A DNA stretch of 64,000 nt from Magnetococcales bacterium (GTDB lineage: Bacteria > Pseudomonadota > Magnetococcia > Magnetococcales > Magnetaquicoccaceae): contig JADGAZ010000017.1 in assembly GCA_015231755.1 (NCBI GenBank), positions 48,891 to 112,890 of the forward strand. The letters run 5' to 3'. Positions 30,255 to 37,132 of this stretch are shown here, piece after piece; the first letter of the stretch is position 1; each line of letters begins with the position of its first letter. The notes beneath the pieces are model-generated. The model was not told the origin of the DNA, made no database searches, and saw nothing but the letters and a program-made list of their open reading frames with translations. Both the position numbers and the translations under genes were made by a program.

Positions 30255-30415
30255 GTGAACACGATGGCGATTTTTTATCGGGAGATGGTGGCATTTCATC
30301 GGCCACGATTCTGGGGATGGTTGAAACCATCGTTGCCCCTTTTCATCCCAGAAGAATTGTGGAATTTTGCCATATCACGGCGCCATCCACGACCCACTCC
30401 CCCATCACGAGGTGA
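30251..30415 (+). pseudogene. Truncated nucleotidyltransferase (MNT)-like remnant
   Basis: A 54-codon frame starts in the stop of the AMP-ligase fusion (ATGA). Its residues 20-37, ILGMVETIVAPFHPRRIV, resemble the helix and strand before the GSRARG active site of MNT-type nucleotidyltransferases. The resemblance stops at codon 37, and the rest runs antisense into the end of the carbamoyltransferase gene. It looks like a 5' fragment cut off by recombination. The identification is by eye only. Confidence 0.4.
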
Positions 30416-32073
30416 TCCAGACCCATGGTCTGAAAGGCGGACAAGGCCTCTTGGGGGGTGTTGACCAGGGGGGCGCCGTGGGGGTTGAAGCTGGTGTTGA
30501 GCAGCACGCCGAATCCGGTGCTCTCCTGCATGGCCGCCAGCAGGGCGGCAAAGGGACCGGGGGCGTCGTCGGCGACCATCTGGGGGCGGCAGGTGCCGTT
30601 GGGTCCGATCACGCCCGCCAGCGCGTTTTGGAATTCGGGGCGGACGTGGTAGAGACTGGTCATGCAGCGGTTTGGCGGACCGTGGTGATCCGCCAGCAGT
30701 CGCGCCGCCTCGCTGTCGCGCATGGCAGGGCAGAAGGGTTGATACCAGGCCCGTTTCTTGAGACGCAGGTTGAGGGTATCCCGAATGCCCGGCAGGTCGG
30801 GACGGGCCAGCACGCTGCGTCCTCCCAGGGCGCGGGGGCCATACTCCATGCGGCCCTGGAACCATCCCACGATGCGACCCGCGGTGAGCAGGCGGGCGGC
30901 TTCGGCCACGGGATCGGTCAGATGGCGATGGGGCAGGCCGCTGTTTTTCACCGCACGGGCGATGGTCTCCGGAGTCTGTTCCGGTCCCAGGTGCAGATCC
31001 GTCAGCCAATCCGTTCGGGGAGAGCCTGCCAGACACACCGCCCCCACCGCCAGTCCCCCGTCTCCCATGTGGGGAAAGACATGACACACCTCCACCCCGG
31101 GCAGAGCGCGGATGCGTCCATTCAGCCGCACATTGGCGAATACCCCTCCGGCGAGGGCCAGTCGTTTGGCTCCGGTTGCCTGCAGGGCGTTGGTGACCAG
31201 GGTGACCACCCAGTGTTCCAGGGCCTGTTGGGCCATGGCCGCGAAGGGTTCGCAGGCTTGATGCCAGAACAGCCGACGCAGTTGCCGCAGCTGTCCGCTG
31301 GCGTGGTGACGGGCCTGGAAATCGACTCCCGAGACCTGGATCCAATCCCGCAGGGGGTTGTTTTCCGGTTGGATCAGGGGGGCGTAGTCCGCCAGGGCCA
31401 TGACTTTGCCTTCGTCTTCGAGTTCCCGCAGGTGGAGCAGATTGGTGACCTGCTCGAAAAAGATTCCCGCCGAATTCCGGGCCGCGATGGAGGCGATGGG
31501 GGTGAGTTGCCCCTGATGAAACCGATGCATACTGCCGGAACGGCCATCGCCCACACCGTCCAGGGTGATGACCAGGGTTTCATCCAGCCCCAGTCCGTGG
31601 GCGGCGGCGGCGGCGTGACAGCGGTGGTGGTCGAACAGCGTCAGGGGGCGGTGGGCCAGTCCCAGAGGTTTCAAATCCCTTTTCAAGGCGAGGGTGGAAA
31701 GCCAGCGGGTTGCCGGGTTGCCGGGCCATTCCGTGAGGTGGTATTTGGCCCAGCGGGTCAACGGATCCAGGGGGGAGGGGGCGGCCAGACGGCGGCGCAG
31801 TCGGTAGTAACGCTCTTTGCTGGCGGGCCACAGCCGGGCGATGGTTTTGGCCGGATCCGTGGTGCAGCCCACCACCCGGTGGACCTGATCCGGTTCGATC
31901 TGGCCTTGTCGCAGGCAGGCGAGGATGGATTGGCGGGGAAAGGCGATTTCCAGTTTGCGCCGGGTCAGCCGTTCCTCGTTGACCGCGCAGACCAGACGGC
32001 CATCTTGCATCAAGGCGGCTCCGGAATCGTGTCCATCCCAGATGCCGAGAATGTTTTTTCCGGAGTCGTTCAT
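30343..32073 (-). CDS. Carbamoyltransferase (NodU/CmcH family)
   Basis: 576 residues from the ATG at 32073. The N-terminal Kae1-like domain opens with ILGIWDGHDSGAALM and has the metal-binding LFDHHRCHAAAA; LVITLDGVGDG follows. The C-terminal carbamoyltransferase domain has GRMEYGPRALGGRSVLARP and LNTSFNPHGAPLVNTP. Such enzymes move a carbamoyl group from carbamoyl phosphate onto hydroxyls of sugars or antibiotics via carbamoyl-adenylate. It overlaps the upstream glycosyltransferase gene by four bases. The last few residues lie at a recombination-like junction with a nucleotidyltransferase remnant on the other strand, so the native C-terminus may be altered. Confidence 0.92.
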   Translation of the reverse strand: MNDSGKNILGIWDGHDSGAALMQDGRLVCAVNEERLTRRKLEIAFPRQSILACLRQGQIEPDQVHRVVGCTTDPAKTIARLWPASKERYYRLRRRLAAPSPLDPLTRWAKYHLTEWPGNPATRWLSTLALKRDLKPLGLAHRPLTLFDHHRCHAAAAAHGLGLDETLVITLDGVGDGRSGSMHRFHQGQLTPIASIAARNSAGIFFEQVTNLLHLRELEDEGKVMALADYAPLIQPENNPLRDWIQVSGVDFQARHHASGQLRQLRRLFWHQACEPFAAMAQQALEHWVVTLVTNALQATGAKRLALAGGVFANVRLNGRIRALPGVEVCHVFPHMGDGGLAVGAVCLAGSPRTDWLTDLHLGPEQTPETIARAVKNSGLPHRHLTDPVAEAARLLTAGRIVGWFQGRMEYGPRALGGRSVLARPDLPGIRDTLNLRLKKRAWYQPFCPAMRDSEAARLLADHHGPPNRCMTSLYHVRPEFQNALAGVIGPNGTCRPQMVADDAPGPFAALLAAMQESTGFGVLLNTSFNPHGAPLVNTPQEALSAFQTMGLDHLVMGEWVVDGAVIWQNSTILLG

Positions 32074-32765
32074 GGGCGTCCGCTGAAAAAAAGATCCCGG
32101 ATCAGCACGTAACCATAGCGGATCCAGACCCGGGAGAGCCGGATTTTGGAGGTTCCGAAGATGCGGGCGTGCTCGTGGCTGGGCACTTCGGCGAGGCGAT
32201 AGTTTTTTTGCAAGGTTTTCATCACCATTTCCTGTTCGATGGTGGTGATGTCCTCGTGCAGATCGAGTGACCGCAACACCGGGAGGCGCAGGGCGCGAAA
32301 GCCGTTCTGGCTGTCGCTGAGGCTCACCCCGAAGCGCCAGTTGATGCATGCGGTGATGAAGGCGCTGCCCGCCAGCCGGAAAAACTCCTGGAACGACCCG
32401 TGCAATTCGCTGGATCCTCCGGTGAGCCGGGAGGCCTGCACATGGTCGGCTTGGTTTTCGAGCAGGGGTCGCAGGAGTTTGGGAATGTCCGCCACGTCGT
32501 GGGAGCCGTCGGCGTCGATGAAGACCACCAGTTCGGTTGCGATGAACGGGATGATGGCGCGGATGGCGTAGCCTTTGCCCGCTTTGGGAATGGAGATGAC
32601 CCGCGCTCCGGCCTGGGCGGCCAGGGTGGGGGTGCCGTCGTTGGACAGGGAGTCGGCTACCAGCACGTGAGGCGTGAGTTTGCGGCAGCAGTGGACCATT
32701 TCCGCGATGGTTTCCGCCTCGTCGCGGGTAGGGATGACGATGGTGAAGGGAATTGGCGCATTCAT
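32070..32765 (-). CDS. Family 2 glycosyltransferase (DPM1/DolP-mannosyltransferase-like)
   Basis: 231 residues from the ATG at 32765. A GT-A fold is shown by IVIPTRDEAETIAEMV, the metal-binding VVFIDADGSHD, and SDSQNGFRALR, a pattern typical of polyprenyl-phosphate glycosyltransferases. No C-terminal membrane segments are evident. It overlaps neighbours by four bases on both sides, so it is the middle gene of a tightly coupled three-gene operon. It probably transfers a sugar to a lipid carrier that the partner enzymes modify. Confidence 0.9.
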   Translation of the reverse strand: MNAPIPFTIVIPTRDEAETIAEMVHCCRKLTPHVLVADSLSNDGTPTLAAQAGARVISIPKAGKGYAIRAIIPFIATELVVFIDADGSHDVADIPKLLRPLLENQADHVQASRLTGGSSELHGSFQEFFRLAGSAFITACINWRFGVSLSDSQNGFRALRLPVLRSLDLHEDITTIEQEMVMKTLQKNYRLAEVPSHEHARIFGTSKIRLSRVWIRYGYVLIRDLFFSGRP

Positions 32766-33871
32766 GGCGGGGGGCGTCCACGGAACAAAGGGTGCACAAG
32801 ATTGCCCAGAATGGTGGGCAGGGCGTCGCAGGGGGTCCAGCAGCCTGGACAGCCGTTCTGGGCGATGGTCTCCAGGGTGTGGCGGGCCGGAGCGCTGGCC
32901 AGCAGGGCGTTCAAGTCGCAGGCGTGATCCCGCAGGTGGCCGATGGGTCGATCCCAGATGCTGCATGGAAAACAGGTGCCGTCCGGCGCGACGAACACCG
33001 AAGAGGTCAGGGCGCGACAGGGCATGGGATGGCGTATTCCCTGGATGAAATCCAGGGCGGATGTCAGATAGCGGCTCTCCAGAAAAGCGACGGGATCCGG
33101 CCACAGGCGACGTTTCAGGGTGAGAAATCCGTTGATTTCGTCCCGGAACGCCTGCCGGTTTGTCTCCGACAGCACCGGTCGGTGCAGGTTGCCGTAGTAG
33201 TGGGCCGAGTGGTGGGCGAGGTTGAGATGCCAGATTTTGGGATCCGCCTCCGGAAATCGTTCCCGGACCGCTTGCATGGTGCGGGTCAGGGTACCCACCG
33301 TGTCGTCGGAGAGGGTGAAACCGAAAAACAGTTGCAGCTTAGGATGCGGATGGCGCTGGAAATGGTGATACACCTCCAGGCAGTGACGCCAGTTGCCCGG
33401 TACGCCCCGCAGGGTGTCGTGCTGTTCCGGGGGGCCGTCGAGGCTCAAGGTGATGGTCAGCAGTGGCGGATCCAGGGCCAGGATGTCTTGGATGCGCTGG
33501 ATGGTCAACGCGGGGGAGACGGCGTTGGTGGGCAGATGCAGGTGATAAAGCCGGGGAGAGTGCCGCAACGCCATGGCCGTCAGGGCGGGCAGGTCGGGCC
33601 GCAGGAACGGTTCGCCGCCGGTCAGATCGATCCAGTGAAAACCGGGATATTTTTTGAAGAAGGTTTCGATTTCCGCCAGACCGAGGGGATCCGGGGGCTC
33701 GGACTGGTTCCAGATGTCGCAATGCAGACAGCGGGAGTTGCAGCGTCGGGTGACCACGAAGGTCAGTTTGTAGGGGGTGCGGGGTCGGTCCAGGTTGGAG
33801 CGGGCGATGGCGTGGGCAAGATGCAGGGATCGCAAAAGGCTCAAGTCAGGATCCGGACCCGGTGAGGACAA
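32762..33871 (-). CDS. Radical SAM protein with C-terminal auxiliary cluster region
   Basis: Up to 369 residues. Radical SAM ligands are in TRRCNSRCLHC, and LTGGEPFLRPDL is the SAM-binding GGE motif. The C-terminal part has many cysteines (MPCRA, GTCFPC, CPGCWTPC) typical of a SPASM/twitch auxiliary cluster. The start is uncertain: the longest frame begins with TTG at 33871 without a clear ribosome site, and internal starts cannot be excluded. It is the first gene of the operon with the glycosyltransferase and carbamoyltransferase. The substrate is unknown. Confidence 0.87.
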   Translation of the reverse strand: MSSPGPDPDLSLLRSLHLAHAIARSNLDRPRTPYKLTFVVTRRCNSRCLHCDIWNQSEPPDPLGLAEIETFFKKYPGFHWIDLTGGEPFLRPDLPALTAMALRHSPRLYHLHLPTNAVSPALTIQRIQDILALDPPLLTITLSLDGPPEQHDTLRGVPGNWRHCLEVYHHFQRHPHPKLQLFFGFTLSDDTVGTLTRTMQAVRERFPEADPKIWHLNLAHHSAHYYGNLHRPVLSETNRQAFRDEINGFLTLKRRLWPDPVAFLESRYLTSALDFIQGIRHPMPCRALTSSVFVAPDGTCFPCSIWDRPIGHLRDHACDLNALLASAPARHTLETIAQNGCPGCWTPCDALPTILGNLVHPLFRGRPPP

Positions 33872-33902
33872 GGGATGGGGAGCGCATGGATCAAGAAAAA
33901 TT

Positions 33903-33976
33903 TGGAGCGGGTGAGGAGAATCGAACTCCCGCCTTAAGCTTGGGAAGCTTAGGCCCTACCATTAGACGACACCCGC
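33903..33976 (-). tRNA. tRNA-Gly (anticodon CCC)
   Basis: The reverse complement folds as a 74-base tRNA with encoded CCA. The acceptor stem is GCGGGTG/CACCCGC with discriminator T. The anticodon stem is TAAGC/GCTTA with loop TTCCCAA giving anticodon CCC, and the T loop is TTCGATT. A short T5 run follows CCA. The promoter is at 34013-34041. Confidence 0.96.
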
Positions 33977-34012
33977 TTGGGTCAACACTATGGAGTCTGG
34001 ACGAACGAAGTG

Positions 34013-34041
34013 ATTCTAGGCGATTTTCCGCAGCGGGTCAA
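34013..34041 (-). promoter_or_regulatory. Sigma-70-type promoter of tRNA-Gly
   Basis: On the minus strand, -35 TTGACC (34036-34041), a 17-base spacer and -10 TAGAAT (34013-34018). The predicted start is about 30 bases before the tRNA. Confidence 0.75.
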
Positions 34042-34134
34042 CCGGCAAATTCGTGGGGGTCCGGTCCGGGAAAAAAGTGTCGCCGGTGGCCAAAAGGGGT
34101 TTTCATTCGTGTCGGATCCGGGTAAAAATGACGC

Positions 34135-34392
34135 ATGGATACGAAAATCACCCCTCCGCACTCCGCCAATTGGCTCGACCGGCTCTCCTGGCCCATGCTG
34201 CTGCTGTTGGCGGCGTGGCTGGCCGTGGCGCCGGTGGTTCCGGAACCCCATCTGATCGAAAAGATCCGGATGCTGTTTTCCGGTACGCTGTCCCGTCCCA
34301 TCGATATTTTTGATCTATTTCTGCACGCCACCCCTGTGGTTTTGGTGGCGCTCAAGGCTTACCGTCAGTTTCAGGGCCGCCATCAGGAATGA
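34135..34392 (+). CDS. Small membrane protein of unknown function
   Basis: 85 residues. One clear membrane helix (about 21-37, SWPMLLLLAAWLAVAPVV) is followed by an amphipathic segment with RMLFSGTLSRPIDIFDLFLHA and a second weaker hydrophobic stretch (about 66-76). I recognise the general pattern of a small conserved inner-membrane protein but no function. It overlaps the shikimate kinase start by four bases, so they are co-translated. Confidence 0.7.
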   Translation: MDTKITPPHSANWLDRLSWPMLLLLAAWLAVAPVVPEPHLIEKIRMLFSGTLSRPIDIFDLFLHATPVVLVALKAYRQFQGRHQE

Positions 34393-34937
34393 ACATCGTG
34401 CTGATCGGACCGCGGGGTGTGGGCAAGTCAAGCGTATGCCGCGCCCTGTCCCGATTGTCTCAACGTCCGGTGCTGTCCACCGATCTGCTCATCTCCTACG
34501 AAAATCAGGGCCGTTCCATTCCGGAGATCCTGCGGGCCAACCAGGGGGACTGGCGGTATTTTCGCGATCTGGAGTTTGCCGTGGTGGAGAAGGTCTCCTT
34601 TTTGGACGAGGTGATCATCGACGCCGGTGGCGGTGTGGTGGTGGATCTGGACGCGGCGGGAGACGAAATCTACAGCGAACGCAAAATGAACGCCTTGAAG
34701 CATCACGGTTATGTGGTCCATCTGACCGGCGATCCGGCCCGTCTGGCCGCCCGCACGGCCTGGGATTCCAACCGGCCCCCCTTGAGCGTCGTGCATTCCG
34801 AAGAGGCGATCATGCGGCGACGTGAACCGTTGTATCGCCGGGGGGCCGATGTGACCATCGATACCACCCATGCCCGTCGTCTGGAATTGGCCCAATATAT
34901 CCTCAATCATCTGCCGGCCTCGGTCCAGCCGGCGTGA
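34389..34937 (+). CDS. aroK: Shikimate kinase
   Basis: 182 residues. The Walker A loop is IGPRGVGKSSV near residue 5-15. STDLLISYENQGRSIPEI matches the shikimate-binding Asp and the helix after it, FRDLEF carries the substrate Arg and Glu, and DAGGGVVV is the Walker B-like GGG loop. NRPPL is the lid Arg. It phosphorylates shikimate in the pathway that chorismate synthase at 25.6 kb completes. Residues 74-98 differ somewhat from typical AroK, so a related small-molecule kinase is a weaker alternative. Confidence 0.87.
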   Translation: MNIVLIGPRGVGKSSVCRALSRLSQRPVLSTDLLISYENQGRSIPEILRANQGDWRYFRDLEFAVVEKVSFLDEVIIDAGGGVVVDLDAAGDEIYSERKMNALKHHGYVVHLTGDPARLAARTAWDSNRPPLSVVHSEEAIMRRREPLYRRGADVTIDTTHARRLELAQYILNHLPASVQPA

Positions 34938-34941
34938 GGTG

Positions 34942-35808
34942 TCAGGTCGTGGTGTGATCCGGCGTGTCGGGGATGCCCCGGTGGGCCAGAAACGATGCGA
35001 TGAGGTGCTGTTTTTCTCCCTGGCTTGCATGAATGGCGTAGATCCGATGTCGGCTTGCCGGTGCCCCTTCCACCGCAAACAGTCGGCCCGCCTGCAAATC
35101 CGCCTCCACCCGTTGGCGTGGCAGATGGGCCGAACCCCCAAAGGTCAGCAGCCATTCGTAGGCGATGCGGGTGTGGCTGGTGGTCAGAACCGGGCGGATG
35201 CCACCGGTTTCGGCCCGGTGGGTCTCTTGTTGGAACCTTCGGCCCCAGTTGAGCTGGATATGGCCACCGGTCAAGGCGGCATGGGTGTTCAGTCCGGGCC
35301 GTGAGGCCACCAGTTGCAGCTCCAGAGGGGCCAGCTCCTGAATGCGGAAATCCCGGCTTTTGGGAGGATCCAGGAGAATGCCCAGATCCACGGTGCCGTT
35401 GGAGACCCCCCGCGCCAGAGCCTCTTCGTCCAGATGTTCCCCCTGTATCGTCACCGGGTTGCCGGCCCGACGCCAACCGGTCAACCACTCGGGCAGCGGG
35501 TGATCCCACAGGGTGGCCCCGGCTCCGATGATCAGGTGCGGATCCGGACGTTTCTCCCCCTGAGCCATGCTGCGGGCCTCTTCCCACAAGGCGAGCATCG
35601 CCTCGGCAGAAGGCAGAAAACGTTGCCCCGCCGGGGTCAACTGGATGTCGTTGCGTTTGCGGATGAACAGCGTGACCCCCAGGGTCTCTTCCAACTGCTT
35701 GATCCGGGTGCTGATCGCCGATTGGGTGATGAACAGACTGCGGGAGGCGCGACCGAAATGACGGGTACGATGCACTTCCAAAAAGGTGCGCAACTGGTCG
35801 ATGTCCAT
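34942..35808 (-). CDS. LysR-family transcriptional regulator
   Basis: 288 residues from the ATG at 35808; the frame stays open to 35880 but the earlier part does not resemble the family. The winged helix-turn-helix is in the first 60 residues (HFGRASRSLFITQSAISTRI, then LEETLGVTLFIR). A periplasmic-binding-like effector domain follows. It converges on the shikimate kinase gene and is divergent from the small secreted protein genes, whose promoter region it could control. The effector is unknown. Confidence 0.93.
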   Translation of the reverse strand: MDIDQLRTFLEVHRTRHFGRASRSLFITQSAISTRIKQLEETLGVTLFIRKRNDIQLTPAGQRFLPSAEAMLALWEEARSMAQGEKRPDPHLIIGAGATLWDHPLPEWLTGWRRAGNPVTIQGEHLDEEALARGVSNGTVDLGILLDPPKSRDFRIQELAPLELQLVASRPGLNTHAALTGGHIQLNWGRRFQQETHRAETGGIRPVLTTSHTRIAYEWLLTFGGSAHLPRQRVEADLQAGRLFAVEGAPASRHRIYAIHASQGEKQHLIASFLAHRGIPDTPDHTTT

Positions 35809-35966
35809 GGGTATCGGGTTCTTGGGCGAGGGTGCGTTGAAGAGGGATGGTCGAAGATCCTGGAGCATGATATCATGCATCCGGCTTCTGTGAATGGAAA
35901 ATTCAGATCGTGACGATCTGTGGAACCTGATTGACGAAAATTATGGCCTCCGGGTCAATTTTTTCT

Positions 35967-35995
35967 TTTACATTCTTAAGGTTCGTTTCTATTTT
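35967..35995 (+). promoter_or_regulatory. Candidate promoter of the secreted-protein genes
   Basis: TTTACA at 35967-35972 and TATTTT at 35990-35995 are 17 bases apart, in an AT-rich part of the 255-base gap between the LysR gene and the secreted-protein gene. Confidence 0.4.
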
Positions 35996-36063
35996 TTGCT
36001 GTTTGACCACGCCAGGGCGTGGCCGATCATTGTGGTTCTTTCATCGATCGCGGAGCATCGGGA

Positions 36064-36552
36064 ATGTGCATCTTCAGACTCCTTGGCATCACCGGCGCGC
36101 TGGGTTTGATGTGGATGGCGCCGGGTTCGTTGCTGGCGGCCAATGCCACCGGAGCCGCTCCTGATCCCAGGCAGACTTGTGAACGTTATGCCCAAGAGGA
36201 CGGGGTGCTGCCGAATCGCAAGGAGGCCTATCTGACCCAGTGTCTGCGTGATCTGGCCATGGATCGGGCCTATGAAGAAGAGGATTCAAGCCAGGAATCC
36301 ATCGATGAACTGTTGGATCCAACCATCAAGCCGGCTGCGGGCAAACCTGCTGCGCCGGCCAAAGCGGCGGGTCAGTCCGCCACCTCGGCCAAGGGGTCAG
36401 CCGGCGCCAAAACCACGGCTCCGGCCCCGGTCAAGGCTCCGCCCTCGGCCCAGTCCGCCGCTCCGGCCAAGTCATCGGCCAAACCCGCCGCTTCGGCCCA
36501 GTCCTCCGCCCCGGCCCAGTCCGCGGTGCCGGCTCAACCGAAGTGGCCTTGA
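36064..36552 (+). CDS. Small secreted protein with C-x20-C motif and Ala/Pro/Ser-rich tail
   Basis: 162 residues from the ATG at 36064. An N-terminal signal peptide (MCIFRLLGITGALGLMWMAP then a small-residue cleavage site near SLLAANA) points to export. A short conserved segment has two Cys 21 positions apart within CERYAQEDGV and KEAYLTQCLRDL. The remaining half is low complexity, rich in Ala, Pro, Ser and Lys, and probably spans or binds the envelope. The next gene shares the same layout and motif, so they are paralogues. I do not recognise a family or function. Confidence 0.78.
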   Translation: MCIFRLLGITGALGLMWMAPGSLLAANATGAAPDPRQTCERYAQEDGVLPNRKEAYLTQCLRDLAMDRAYEEEDSSQESIDELLDPTIKPAAGKPAAPAKAAGQSATSAKGSAGAKTTAPAPVKAPPSAQSAAPAKSSAKPAASAQSSAPAQSAVPAQPKWP

Positions 36553-36607
36553 TTTTTTCGAGTTGTTTTTCATATCGCGACATCAGTGTCAAAAGGAATG
36601 GTTCATC

Positions 36608-37063
36608 ATGAGCGAGAAATTCAAACTGTCCGCGCTGTTGGCCGGTTGTTTCCTGTTGGGTGCCTCTGCGGTCGGCGCGGCTGAGGCGATCCCCTCCGAT
36701 GAGGAGTTGGTCGCGCAGTGCAAGCAGTTCGCCGTCGAGGATCAGGTGCCGGCCAAGGAGGTGGACGCCTATGTGACCCAGTGCGTTCTGGACCTCAAGG
36801 AACAGTATCTGCCCATTGGCGGGACGGACAATCCGATCTTTTCACCCCCCATCGATCCCAAGGATCTGACCAAATCTCCCGCGGCCCCGACTGGTACGGC
36901 TCCGACCCCCGCAGCGGCTCCCGCTGCTGGTGCGGCGTCGACCCCGGCTGCGGCCCCGGCTGGCGCGGCGACGGCTCCGGCCAAGGCCCCGGCTTCGGCA
37001 GCCCCGGCCAACAAGGCTTCCGCCCCGGCCGCTCCGGCTGCGGCGACACCACCGGCCCGTTGA
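36608..37063 (+). CDS. Paralogous small secreted protein with C-x20-C motif and Ala/Pro tail
   Basis: 151 residues from the ATG at 36608. The signal peptide is MSEKFKLSALLAGCFLLGAS with cleavage near GAAEA. The mature part has CKQFAVEDQV and VDAYVTQCVLDLK, matching the upstream protein in Cys spacing and in the ED, AY and TQC residues. The tail is Ala/Pro/Thr-rich. It lies 55 bases after its paralogue. The function is unknown; a periplasmic role with one internal disulphide is inferred. Confidence 0.78.
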   Translation: MSEKFKLSALLAGCFLLGASAVGAAEAIPSDEELVAQCKQFAVEDQVPAKEVDAYVTQCVLDLKEQYLPIGGTDNPIFSPPIDPKDLTKSPAAPTGTAPTPAAAPAAGAASTPAAAPAGAATAPAKAPASAAPANKASAPAAPAAATPPAR

Positions 37064-37132
37064 GGGTGTGACGGGAGTTTTTGGGTTGTTTGCAGAGCGC
37101 TTTCGGTCGGGATCGGGTCGGACCGTGGGCGC

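Noticed and set aside
33903-33976. tRNA-Gly as an attachment site for the 27-34 kb accessory block
   Set aside because: No copy of the tRNA 3' end was found near the other side of the block, and no integrase gene is present.
36361-36540. Short GC-rich near-repeats that could be taken for a repeat array
   Set aside because: They encode the Ala/Pro/Ser/Lys-rich tail of a secreted protein. There are no fixed-length repeats with unique spacers, so it is not a CRISPR array.
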